A stretch of DNA of 64,000 nt, from assembly GCA_963714405.1 (NCBI GenBank), contig CAVQOH010000006.1, positions 558,001 to 622,000 on the forward strand, given 5' to 3'. The position numbers and the translations under genes were made by a program. The DNA is from JAZGGS01 sp963714405 (lineage in GTDB: Bacteria; Bacteroidota; Ignavibacteria; Ignavibacteriales; Ignavibacteriaceae). This document shows, piece by piece, positions 37,405-47,375 of this stretch (the stretch's first letter is position 1; each line of letters starts with the position of its first letter). The notes beneath the pieces were generated by a model. The model did no database searches. It was given only the letters and a program-made list of their open reading frames with translations, and was not told the origin of the DNA.

Positions 37405-38361
37405 TTATTTCATTAGAACCATTTTCTTAACAGAATTAAAACTGCCTGCATTTATAGTGTAAAGATAAATACCGCTCGAAAGTTTTGAAGCATCGAAGTT
37501 TACTTCGTACCTGCCTGCCTGCTGCAAACCGTTTACTAGTGAAGCAACTTTTTCACCAAGAAGGTTAAATACATTTAAAGTAACCATTCCATCCTGTGGA
37601 ATTGAGTACTTAATTACAGTTGAAGGATTGAACGGGTTAGGGTAATTCTGCTCCAAGTTATAATCTAAAGGTGTGTTTATTTCGCCAAATACAGAAACCG
37701 GATTTTGAATTGAAAAGCTGCGTACTTCACTAAAATCACCCCAACCAGCTGCGTTTAATGCTTTAACTTTCCAATATACTGTAATGTTAGTTTCAAAATT
37801 TTGTTTCAGAAAAGTTGTATCGGTTAAGGTTGAATCAATAAAGGAATTTGTAAACTGGTCTGATGTATCGTATTCTATCCAGTAATTGGTTACTTGCGGC
37901 TGGGTTTGATTCCATTCAAATAAGATTGTTGTTGAATCAAAAACCATTGAATTAGGTGGTGAAACAAGAATTGGTGCTGCTGGAAGTTGTAAGGGAGTTC
38001 CTATAACAACTGAAGCAGAGTCCCATCTTCTTGATGGATTATCAAAACCTGCATTTACTATATATGCTCCATCTCCCGGTGCCGTAAGTATGAAAGGGTT
38101 ACTGTTTGTAGAGTTATTTACGGCTACTACCGTACCAGTTTCATCCACTAGTTCTCCTCCTACTTTACTGGTTGTTCCAGAGACAGAAACTTCAACCTGG
38201 TTATTTCCAAGATAGCTTATTGAAACGGATGCATCCAAAAAAGTATGGCAGCCGGAACCACCACAACCAGGAGTTGAACCGTTGAATGAGGGCTCTGATA
38301 ACAACAGTGGAATTATCAGAAATGATATTGCAACTGTAAAAAGGAAAATATTCAGCTTCAT
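37405..38361 (-). CDS. Secreted T9SS cargo with Reeler-like domain, 318 aa
   Basis: A signal peptide (about residues 1-22) precedes a domain like those called Reelin or choice-of-anchor in T9SS proteins, containing GCGGSGCHTF (a Cys-X4-Cys-His motif) and later AGFDNPSRRWDSA. A fibronectin III-like domain (about 130-225) follows. The last 80 or so residues are a type A T9SS sorting domain (NYPNPFNPSTVIKYS through GIYLYTI and KKMVLMK). The protein is exported by Sec and then by T9SS, and the tail is removed at the surface. The Cys-His motif hints at metal or haem binding but is not canonical CxxCH. The gene is intact although its neighbours are not. Confidence 0.85.
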   Translation of the reverse strand: MKLNIFLFTVAISFLIIPLLLSEPSFNGSTPGCGGSGCHTFLDASVSISYLGNNQVEVSVSGTTSKVGGELVDETGTVVAVNNSTNSNPFILTAPGDGAYIVNAGFDNPSRRWDSASVVIGTPLQLPAAPILVSPPNSMVFDSTTILFEWNQTQPQVTNYWIEYDTSDQFTNSFIDSTLTDTTFLKQNFETNITVYWKVKALNAAGWGDFSEVRSFSIQNPVSVFGEINTPLDYNLEQNYPNPFNPSTVIKYSIPQDGMVTLNVFNLLGEKVASLVNGLQQAGRYEVNFDASKLSSGIYLYTINAGSFNSVKKMVLMK

Positions 38362-38568
38362 TTTAATCTCCAGTTTTCGTAAATAAAATCACATTTAATG
38401 TGGGATTCTTAATAAGGAAGTAATACCAGTTAAACAATTTTTATCGTAAGATTAATACCAGTACATTATATATAGGTTCAAATTCTGTAAATAGTTGATA
38501 AAAAGCAATACTAAATTTTTGCAAATTATAATAATTAACAAGCGTTGTAATCTTTTAGGATAAATAAA

Positions 38569-38592
38569 AAGCCCCGCACTTTTACGGGGCTT
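38569..38592 (-). terminator. Intrinsic terminator of the T9SS gene at 38623
   Basis: A perfect 8-bp stem AAGCCCCG/CGGGGCTT with an 8-nt loop is followed on the minus strand by TTTATTTAT. It closely resembles the terminator at 37350, as though the 3' ends of the two genes were duplicated together. Confidence 0.82.
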
Positions 38593-38622
38593 ATCAGAAT
38601 TTTGGATTTGGTATTATTAGAA

Positions 38623-41444
38623 TTACTTCATCAATACCATCTTCTTAACAGAATTAAAGTTACCAGCATTTATTGTGTAAACATAAATACCGCTTGCGAG
38701 TTTTGAAGCATCGAAGTTAACTTCATATCTACCTGCCTGCTGTAAACCGTTTACTAATGTAGCAACTTTTTCACCCAACAAGTTAAATACTTCTAAAGTA
38801 ACCATACCATCCTGTGGTATAGAATACTTGATAATCGTTGATGGATTGAACGGGTTTGGATAATTTTGCTCTAAAGCATATTCAATTGGGGTAGTTACAT
38901 CAACTTCAACTTCTGGTGAATATTCAAAAGTTCCGTTATGATCAATTTGTTTTAACCGGTAAGTATAACTTCCAGCTTCCACATCAACATCTGTAAATGA
39001 ATAGGACTTGGTTTCAGTAGTAGTACCAAATCCAGCTACGTAACCAACTTTATCATATTCACCATCATTTGCCTTACGATGGATTTCAAATCCTTGGTTG
39101 TTTATTTCAGTAGCAGTAACCCAGTTTAGGTTAACATTTCCATCGATTACAGAAGCTGTAAATGAAGTGAGTTCAACAGGAACTATATATCTTCCGTAAA
39201 CTGAGAAGTTATCCAGAACCCACCACCAGTCCCATCCAGGTTGTACAGTTCTTACTCTTACGCTTACATTTGATTGTCCACCTAGTAATCCGGTTAAATC
39301 TATTACTTCGTGAGTATTACGTATATCCGTTCCTATTTGATCCCATACTCCTGTCCAGGTTGAACCACCATCTGTGCTTACTTCTACGTGTGCTTCATCC
39401 TGTGCATCTATCACATTCCAGTCGTTATCAAATTCTATCCAAACCGCATCTGTATAGCTGGAAAGATCAAGTATAGGTACTATTGTTGCTGTTGATAAGA
39501 ATGTTGTACCGCTACCGCACTCATCTGAATCTGCCGCAAGTACTCCTCCTGAGGAGGTTGGTGGAAGTGTATAGCTGTTCGGATATGTTGGCAAGAATAT
39601 TTCCCAATCACAGCTTCCACCATTATTAGTAACTGTCCATTGTCCTATTCCGCTTTCAAAATCATCAAAGAAAATAGTGTCTACTACTATATTCGGATCG
39701 GGTATGGTTGTAAAACTCCATACAGGTCCGTTTACACCACAGGTATCATTTTGCTCAATAACACGCCACTGGTAAACTGTGCTGTAATTTAGATGGTGCA
39801 GGAATATTGTATGAGCTTGCAAGACTACCTGAATGAACTAATTGCATATTTCCTGCTTCACCAAACCATAATTCATTCTTCGTGGCTCCTGCACCATTGC
39901 TCCATGTTAGCTGTGCAAGACTTATTGGGACATCAATGGTACCGTTTGCCGGAGATGGATTAGTCGGTGGATCAACAGGGCAAGGAGGTCCAAATGTAAC
40001 AATACTCATCCATCCCTGGTAGTTTCCTGTTCTGTCATCTGCCCAATATGGATAAGCAACATTATTATGTGCAGCTATTCCAATATAATCTCCCTGGTAA
40101 CCTCCTGCTAATCCAGGAATCGGTTTTGGCCTGAAGTTTTCATCACTCACTCTGAAATTTTCCCAGGTACTTCCGCCATTTACAGATACTGCCATCCATA
40201 CACCCAGAGCTGTCACTAGTAGTTTCACGGTTATCATAAAATACTGTCATTACCTGTCCTGTTGTCTGATCAACAGTGATCCATGGAAAATATTGTTCTT
40301 TGCCATTATTTAAAGGATCATCATTTACCCTTACAGGTGATGACCAGGTTGTGCCACCGTCTGTAGATTTAATTACAACAATATCAGGATCACTTCCTGC
40401 AGGTGTTACACCTCTCTGTGGCCAGCAAATATATATTGCACCATCATTTGGTCCGCCAGATCTATCAACTGCCATTGCTGGAAATGATGCTACTCTTATC
40501 TGAGTTGGTTTTAAATCTCCTCTTATTCCAAAATTCACTGCAGAATAAATTCTTGCAGAACTCCAGGTAACTCCACCATCAGTAGATTTTGAAAATCCAA
40601 TCGCGTCTTCTCCACCCGGCCAGGCATCATATATGGCGTATGCTGCATAAACATCACCATTGGTTGCTGTCTGTACATTTACTCCCTGGCTATGGCTTCC
40701 TGCATTTAAACTGCCGCTAAGGTTAATTGAGGATGACCAGTTTACACCAGTGTTTGATGACCATCTAATTACTACATCATTATTATTTGCACCACCAAAA
40801 TCTGTCCAGGAAACATATAATCTATTTACATAGGGGCTGCCACCTGTTTTATCTACCATCATATGGTTTTTATCTGCCACAGATCCAGGATTTGGTGCAA
40901 CTGTATGTGTAGTCCAGCTTGTACCGCTGTTAGTTGAAACTGCTATCCCCTGTCCTAAAGAATTGGTTATATAATTTTCATAAAAATTTCCGTTTACTCC
41001 TATTACTGAAGCAGGATCGCCTGAATTTGTACCAAAGGGCGGATTATCAAAACCAACCCAGTTTGCTGCTCCGTCTAATGACCAGTAAACACCCGTACCC
41101 CATAAAGCTCCTAAGGGCCATTGGGTGGCGTTTGCTGAAGCAAAAATTATATTTTCATCCAATGGATGCACATCAACACTTAATTCTGATTGTGTAGTTG
41201 CTGCACCTGGCCACGGTCTGAAATTTGGTTCTACTGTTGCATCAGCTCCAAATAAAAACCTCTGTTCGTATGTTCTCTCTATCCATTTGTAGTTTGGATC
41301 TATATTTCCGCTTGTGCCCTGATCGTCTATCTGTACAAGTGACCAGATCTTCTCGTTAGCAGAACCGCTTTGGGCTACCAAGCTTGATGAGAAAAAACAA
41401 AACAGAAGTACTAATGCAAAGAAAACTGACAAAATGTTTTTCAT
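38623..41444 (-). CDS. Secreted sialidase-like (BNR repeat) T9SS cargo, two frameshifts
   Basis: An upstream ATG exists at 41459, but it overlaps the Shine-Dalgarno sequence AGAGGAA, which sits correctly before the ATG at 41444, so I choose 41444. A signal peptide is followed by a beta-propeller with Asp-box repeats (for example STDGGVTWSS, STDGGTTWSS), an FN3-like domain, and then a module shared with the 61.4-kb peptidase (DWEIF, GWDWWWVLDNF). The C-terminus is a T9SS type A sorting domain (NYPNPFNPSTIIKYS, KKMVLMK). The frame changes near 40200 and near 39797. This is a large adhesin or glycan-binding or hydrolysing surface protein; enzymatic residues of true sialidases are not visible. 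Confidence 0.82.
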
Positions 41445-41954
41445 CGCAATTCCTCTCATTTTTTTAATTGATTGAATATATTGTTATTTATAAGTAAATA
41501 ATTTTTGTTAATTTCATTCAGGAATAATCGATGAATGATACGATTGGCAGGAATTCAGATATGAAAACTCTTGCAGCCGTCTCATCGTTATCTTATCTAA
41601 CCTTTAAATGACAAAATTATGGAATTATTTTAATAAGTAGCAATTATTTTTATTAAATATTTAAATATTATAATTTTTTCAGTTACCATTTCTATTGATA
41701 GTAACAAAAATTCACCGCGTTAAACCACCAAATAAACAATACAATCCTTTTAATCATCAATAATCATACTATTCTGAAATGTTATTTAAGTTACAGAATT
41801 GTATAAAAATAATTTATTTTCTAACTTTTTATACGATTTTGAAAATGTAATTCTGTAATAATTACAATCCCGACACAATTCTTCCGACTACTTTGCAGTA
41901 AATATTTTCTTGTGAGAAGCAAATGATTAACTTTATTTTTTAATATTTTAATTT
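41445..41954. other. Divergent intergenic region, T9SS gene / glycosyltransferase
   Basis: These 510 bp are AT-rich and non-coding. The only structured element I can support is the nested inverted repeat at 41791-41858. No RNA gene family was recognised. Confidence 0.5.
41791..41858. repeat. Nested long inverted repeat (10-bp and 9-bp perfect arms)
   Basis: The outer arms TTACAGAATT (41791-41800) and AATTCTGTAA (41849-41858) are perfect. Immediately inside, GTATAAAAA (41801-41809) pairs with TTTTTATAC (41826-41834). The 3' side has a 14-nt bulge between the two arms. The folded element would have 19 bp of stem. It lies about 100 bp upstream of the glycosyltransferase start. Confidence 0.6.
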
Positions 41955-43062
41955 TTGAAAATTCGTTCATCGAAATATATTCTGATGTTGATAATCTTAA
42001 CTGCAGCTACAGTTCTAATAATAACTAATGGCATAATTGGTTACTTTATAAGAAGAATGCTATCAAAAACTTCTGAAGAATCTTCACTGAAAAGTTTTTC
42101 AATTATTGTCGCTGTAAAAAATGAAGAGGAAAAGATAGAAACACTGTTGAGGACACTTACTAAGCTTGATTATCCTGCAGAATTATTTGAGGTTATTTTC
42201 ATCGATGATAATTCAAAAGATGGTACTTTTGATTCTGTTTCTCAGAAAATAAATGGCTTAAAAAATTTTAGCGTATTAAAACTGCAAAGTGAAAACAAAT
42301 CCGGGAAACGGAATGCACTTGAACTGGGAATTAGTAAATCACGTACATCCGTATATTTTGATTACTGATGCTGATTGTGAACCGCAAAAAAACTGGCTAA
42401 AAGAATACTCAAAAAAATTTGAAGATGGTTTCGATTTTTTATTTGGAATTGCACCTTTTTACCAGGAAAATTATCTGGTTAATAAAATTTCCTGTTTTGA
42501 AAACTTAAGGAACACCTTACTTTCAATTTTTGCAACAACTATTGGTTTGTTTTACACTGCTGCTGCCCGAAATTTCGGATTCAATAAAAGGTCATTTGAA
42601 AAAGTTGGCGGCTATTCAAAAACTAAAGATACTCTTAGTGGTGATGATGATCTTCTGCTGCGGGAAGCAGTAAAAAATAATCTTAAGATTGGTGCAGTTA
42701 CAGAAAAAGGTTCGTTTGTTTTTTCTAAAACGAAAGATACATTTAAAGATTACCTCAATCAGCGAGCAAGACATACGCAAACTTCTTTTCATTACTTGTT
42801 TAAACATCAGATAATGCTGGGATTATGGCATATATTTAATTTACTTATAGTTTTTTCACCAGTTCTGTTTTTTCTAAATATATATTTCCTCTTGTTATTG
42901 CCGGTAAAGTTGCTTGTAGATTTGCAAGTTGTATTATTAAATCAAAATAATTTGGGTTATAAATTTTCTTTATTTGAAATTCTTTACCTCCAGATTTTTT
43001 ACGAGATGTTTCTTATTGTTCATTTCTTTAACGCAAAGTTTGGCAAGATAGAATGGAAGTAA
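41955..43062 (+). CDS. Family 2 glycosyltransferase, membrane-bound, one frameshift
   Basis: The protein has an N-terminal transmembrane helix, a cytoplasmic GT-A domain and two or three C-terminal helices, so it is a processive or lipid-linked glycan synthase type. The motifs are SIIVAVKNEEEKI, IFIDDNSKDGT, SGKRNALELG and the metal-binding TDADCEP, then GDDDLLLREA and the acceptor segment QRARHTQTS. The first frame breaks at about 42344; removing one A (CGT, extra A, CAT CCG) gives SRHPYILITDADCEP. The start is TTG at 41955 or ATG at 41985 in the same frame. The next gene starts 10 bp before its end. The sugar and product are unknown. Confidence 0.85.
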
Positions 43063-43883
43063 TTAAAACTTCACCTCCTGCCTGGCTTGATAAAACACAT
43101 CCAAACTATGAACGATGGGAACGTGCGCGGGAAATTTCAGAAGAACGCGGTAAGTTTGTTGAGTCTATACTATCGAAAAAAATTGCACCAACCGGATTAT
43201 GTATACTCGATCTCGGTTCGGGTGAGGGCGGAACGTCAAAAATACTTTCCAAAAAAAATGATGTTATAAGTTTTGATCTAAGTAAGGAACGTTTGCAGCG
43301 CCAGGTAAAGGATCATTTTCAAAAAGTTTGTGGAGATTCAGCATTTTTACCATTTAAAGACAAATTATTCGATGTAATAGTGCTTCAAGATGTTATTGAA
43401 CATATTCCGGATAATGAAAGCATGATCAATTCACTACATTTTTTATTAAAAGAAGGTGGGATTATATACTTAAGTACTCCAAATAAATTTTCAGTATTAA
43501 ACGTTGTTGCCGATCCCCATTGGGGTGTTCCTTTCGTCTCACTCTTAAAAAGAGCAAGTATAAAAAAATATTTTTTGAGCATTTTCCGCAAAACTGAAGC
43601 AGGTAGGAAAGATATTGCCGAATTATCTTCACTTAATAATTTATTGAGTTTTATTGAGGGAAAATTTGAAGTTAAATTGTATACTGAGTACGCGGTTAAG
43701 GAATTAATTAATGGAAATAAAGGAATTGTCTGGAGTAACTTTCATCTAAAGCTTGTTAGAGCTATAAACATACTCAAGCTGGGGAATATAATTTCCCGAA
43801 TGGCTAATGATGAATTCGGTTTAATAAATAAATTTTTTACGCCAACTTTTTATTTTATTTTAACCAAAAAGTATCCGCATTAG
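43053..43883 (+). CDS. Class I SAM-dependent methyltransferase
   Basis: This is a 276-aa cytoplasmic methyltransferase with a Rossmann SAM site LDLGSGEGGT (motif I), ISFDLSKERL (acidic end of strand 2), IVLQDVIEHIPD (motif IV) and GGIIYLSTPNK. It overlaps the glycosyltransferase by 10 bp, which suggests that it works in the same surface-glycan or lipid pathway. The acceptor is unknown. Unlike its neighbours the gene reads without a frameshift. Confidence 0.85.
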   Translation: MEVIKTSPPAWLDKTHPNYERWERAREISEERGKFVESILSKKIAPTGLCILDLGSGEGGTSKILSKKNDVISFDLSKERLQRQVKDHFQKVCGDSAFLPFKDKLFDVIVLQDVIEHIPDNESMINSLHFLLKEGGIIYLSTPNKFSVLNVVADPHWGVPFVSLLKRASIKKYFLSIFRKTEAGRKDIAELSSLNNLLSFIEGKFEVKLYTEYAVKELINGNKGIVWSNFHLKLVRAINILKLGNIISRMANDEFGLINKFFTPTFYFILTKKYPH

Positions 43884-43951
43884 AAAATTACCTTCTTTTG
43901 ATTTAACTTTAGTTGTTCTATTTTAATTAAACACAGATTATTTTAGTTATT

Positions 43952-44344
43952 ATGAAGTATAAAGAACTAGCCCGTAAAGCCATAGATGCTAAACAGAATG
44001 CAATGCCAACTTATTCAGACTTTTGCGTTGGGGCAGCATTATTAACGGACGATGGGAAAGTTTATACTGGCTGTAATATTGAATCAAGTTCATACAGTTT
44101 AACAATCTGTGCAGAACGTACAGCTATTTTTAAGGCAATATCAGAAGGTGAAAGAAATTTTAAAGCCATTGCAGTTGCAGGAGATACTGATGATTACATC
44201 TCACCGTGCGGAGCTTGCAGGCAGGTTATAAGCGATCTTTGCGGAGATATTGAAATAGTAATGACTAATAAAAATAATGAGTTAAGAATCAGTAAGGCTT
44301 CACAACTTCTTCCATTAGCTTTTGGAGATAAGGATTTCAAATAA
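43952..44344 (+). CDS. cdd: Cytidine deaminase
   Basis: This is a 130-aa enzyme that deaminates cytidine and deoxycytidine to uridine in pyrimidine salvage. The zinc site is visible as CAERTA (Cys and catalytic Glu) and PCGACRQV (two Cys). The substrate loop GCNIESSSYSLT is normal. The size matches homotetrameric bacterial Cdd. It is followed by tdk, a nucleoside transporter and purine nucleoside phosphorylase, forming a salvage group. Confidence 0.94.
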   Translation: MKYKELARKAIDAKQNAMPTYSDFCVGAALLTDDGKVYTGCNIESSSYSLTICAERTAIFKAISEGERNFKAIAVAGDTDDYISPCGACRQVISDLCGDIEIVMTNKNNELRISKASQLLPLAFGDKDFK

Positions 44345-44381
44345 TTTTAAATATTTAAAACAGTTAGTTACGAAATAGTCT

Positions 44382-44965
44382 ATGGTTGAATTTCCACACG
44401 CAATGCCAAAAGATACCGGTTGGATAGAAGTAATAACCGGATGTATGTTCAGCGGAAAAACTGAAGAACTAATTCGCAGATTGAGACGGGCAGAAATTGC
44501 AAAACAAAAAGTAAAAATATTTAAACCGATAATCGATAACACGTTATTCAGATAAATCAATTGTTTCTCACAACGAACAATCACTCCCTTCAGTTATTAT
44601 AAAAGATATAAATGAGGTGTTGAACCAATCGGATGAAGCACAGGTTATAGCAATTGATGAAGCACAATTTTTTTCTGAAGATTTAACGTTGATATTGTAA
44701 TCAGCTTGCAATGAGAGGAAAGCGGGTAATTGTTGCAGGTTTGGATCAGGATTATCGTGGTGTTCCCTTTGAACCAATGCCTCAGCTTTTAGCAATAGCA
44801 GAATACATCACAAAACAGCTTGCAATTTGTGTTGTGTGCGGAAATCCAGCAGATAAAACACAAAGAAAAACTTCTTCATCTGAAAGAGTTGTTGTTGGTG
44901 CAGCAGATATATATGAAGCACGATGCAGGCAGTGCCATTATATTCCTAAGGAAAGTAAGGATTAA
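44382..44965 (+). CDS. tdk: Thymidine kinase, two frameshifts
   Basis: This type II thymidine kinase phosphorylates thymidine using ATP. The start ATG at 44382 leads into the P-loop TGCMFSGKTEEL. The frame then breaks near 44543 (GAT AAC, extra A, CGT) and again near 44690. In the joined reading, VIAIDEAQFF carries the Walker B and catalytic Glu. The C-terminal part has VIVAGLDQDYRG, and zinc ligands CVVCGNPA and CRQCHYI. The total of about 194 aa is normal. Both breaks look like single insertions. Confidence 0.88.
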
Positions 44966-44966
44966 A

Positions 44967-46345
44967 ATGGAATTTAATTCAATCATCAGAGGGGTAATTG
45001 GAATTTTTATTTTAGTAGGAATTGCATTTCTTTTTTCAAACAACAAAAAGAAAATTAACTGGAAACTTGTTGGAACAGGATCTCTCTCTTCAATTTATTT
45101 TTGCAGTCTTTATTCTTCGCAGTGAAGATCTCCGAAGTTTCTTTTTCATACTTGGATGGCCAAAGGATTTTTTTGAATGGATAAGCGGATTTTTTGTTAT
45201 CATATTAAATTTTACCATACAGGGTGCTAAATTTGTTTTTGGTGATCTGGCAAAACTTCCGGGAACCGAAGGTATCAATGGGTTCATTCTTTGCTTTCCA
45301 GGTTCTTCCCACAATAATTTTCTTTGCTTGCCTGATGTCAATTCTTTACTATCTTGGCTTTATGCAGCTTATTGTAAGAGGGATGGCATGGATTATGTCC
45401 AGATTTCTGGGCACCAGCGGTGCAGAATCACTTTCGTGCTCAGCAAATATTTTTGTCGGGCAAACCGAAGCACCATTAATGATAAGACCCTATTTGAAAG
45501 ATATGACCAAAAGTGAAATTCTTACAATGATGGTTGGTGGAATGGCAACAATTGCGGGTGGAGTTATGGCTGCATATATTCAAATACTTGGGTACTGCAT
45601 ATTCAGTTAAATACGGCAGTACCACTTGCAGAAGCACAGCAAATATTTGCAACGCAATTGCTTGGTGCAAGTGTTATGGCAGCACCTGCAGCAATCGTAA
45701 TTTCTAAAATTCTTTTTCCTGAAATTCAGAGAACCATTAACAAAAGGAACTGTAAAAGTTGAAGTTGAAAAAGATGCATCAAATATAATTGAAGCTGCAG
45801 CAAATGGAGCCGGAGCAGGATTAAAACTTGCATTGAATGTAGGCGCTATGCTTATTAGCTTTTATTGCACTTATTGCATTGATAAATTATCTGCTTAATG
45901 GATTAGGTGATTTATTTGGTGTGAATGAATCACTTATGACATAATTATGGGCAAGCCATTAAGTTTTGAATTAACTGTTAGGTTGGATATTTCAGTTTGT
46001 TGCTTTTGGAATTGGTGTACCCTGGGAAGATGCACTTAAATTTTGGAAGTTTACTCGGAACAAAAATAGTTGTAAACGAATTTGTTGCATACACAGAAAT
46101 GGGAATTATGATTGAAGCCGGAAAAATTATTAAATGAAAAAACAATTTTAATGGTAACGTATGCACTTTGCGGATTTGCAAATTTCAGTTCAATTGCAAT
46201 TCAAATTGGAGGATTGGGACCTCTTGCTCCGGATAGAAAATCGGATATTGCCGGATTAGGAATGAAAGCAGTATCTGGCGGTGCAATGGCAACATTGATG
46301 ACTGCAACTCTTGCTGGTTTACTTTTCATAAATAAATTGATAATT
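44967..46345 (+). CDS. Concentrative nucleoside transporter (CNT/NupC family), many frameshifts
   Basis: This inner-membrane transporter imports nucleosides with H+ or Na+. Family segments appear in order in different frames: QVLPTIIFFACLMSILYYLG, the signature GAESLSCSANIFVGQTEAP, MVGGMATIAGGVMAAY, LLGASVMAAPAAIVISKILF, CGFANFSSIAIQIGGLG and GMKAVSGGAMATLMTATLAG. I count at least seven one-base shifts between 45080 and 46120. The exact stop is uncertain because the last readable frame runs into the purine nucleoside phosphorylase start; I place the end near 46345. It fits the salvage group around it. Confidence 0.82.
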
Positions 46346-46363
46346 CAATCTCTTCAATTATTG

Positions 46364-47187
46364 ATGAAAACTGATTCACATTTAATACAAATCACTTATT
46401 GATTATTTAATAAACATAAAACCATTTGAACCGGATATTTGCTATCGTTCTTGGCAGCGGACTTGGCAACTTTGCTACTCAGTTAAAAATTATTAAATCA
46501 ATTCCAAACAGATACATTACCAGGATATCCACCATCGACAGTTGAAGGTCATTCGGGTAAAATTTATTTTGCAGAATTTGAGAATAAAAATTTTACTTTT
46601 CAGGGCAGAATACATTTTTACGAAGGTTATAAAATAAGTGAGTGTATACTTCCATCCTTCATTGCAAGTAATTTAAATTGTAAAAAAATACTCTTAACAA
46701 ATGCAGCTGGAGGAATAAATATAAACTTTCCACCTGGTGATTTAATGCTTGCAAATTCATTTAACGGAATTGAAATCAAAAAAGAGTTAACAGATTTAAT
46801 TGGTGTTGCTTCAGATAAAATTCATAATAAATTTCTAAATTTCCCCTCAGCAGAATTAAATCAAATTGTACATGATGCAGCATCGAAGAAAAAATTAATC
46901 TGAAGGAAGGTGTTTATTGGTTTTCGAAAGGTCCAAGTTATGAAACACCTGCGGAAGTTAGAATATGATGCATAAATTAGGAGGAGATGCTGTTGGTATG
47001 TCAACTGTTCCCGAAGCAGTATTTGCTGCTTGCTCAGGAATGTATGATTTCAGCAATATCCTGCATTACTAATTACGCTGCAGGCATTTCTAGACAAAAA
47101 CTTTCCCATGATGAGGTCACTGAAACAGCTAAACGTGTTGAAGAAAAGTTCAGCAGACTAGTTAAAAGAATTATCAAATCTGTATAG
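46364..47187 (+). CDS. Purine nucleoside phosphorylase (inosine/guanosine type), several frameshifts
   Basis: This enzyme phosphorolyses purine nucleosides to the base and ribose 1-phosphate. Across several frames one reads QSLIDYLINIKPFEPD, the phosphate loop VLGSGLGNFA, STVEGHSGK, GRIHFYEGY, LTNAAGGIN, PPGDLMLANSFN, FSKGPSYETPAEVRM and GGDAVGMSTVPEA. These are the hallmarks of trimeric PNPs. The ATG at 46364 is the natural start, directly after the transporter. At least five shifts are needed; the first is near 46393 and the last is near 47050. The joined length of about 273 aa is normal. Confidence 0.85.
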
Positions 47188-47375
47188 TATAAAGCTTAAT
47201 ATTCATTTTCTGTATAAAATAACAATTCTATAATAGTGAGATATTGTTTAATTCTATTGAATTTCAATAAAATTCCATAGAATTGCGTTTTGATAAAAAT
47301 TGACTTTCTGGAGCTTTAACCCTAATTTTACTGTTCATTTAATTTTCAAACTAACACAGAAATTTTTACAAAAGT

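Noticed and set aside
38480..38500. GGTTCAAATTC resembling a tRNA T-loop
   Set aside because: No acceptor stem, anticodon arm or CCA-proximal pairing can be built around it; the surrounding DNA is AT-rich spacer.
37405..41444. Remnant of a transposon or composite element from the repeated 3' ends
   Set aside because: The similarity is limited to sorting-domain coding sequence and terminators, with no transposase, terminal repeats or target duplication.
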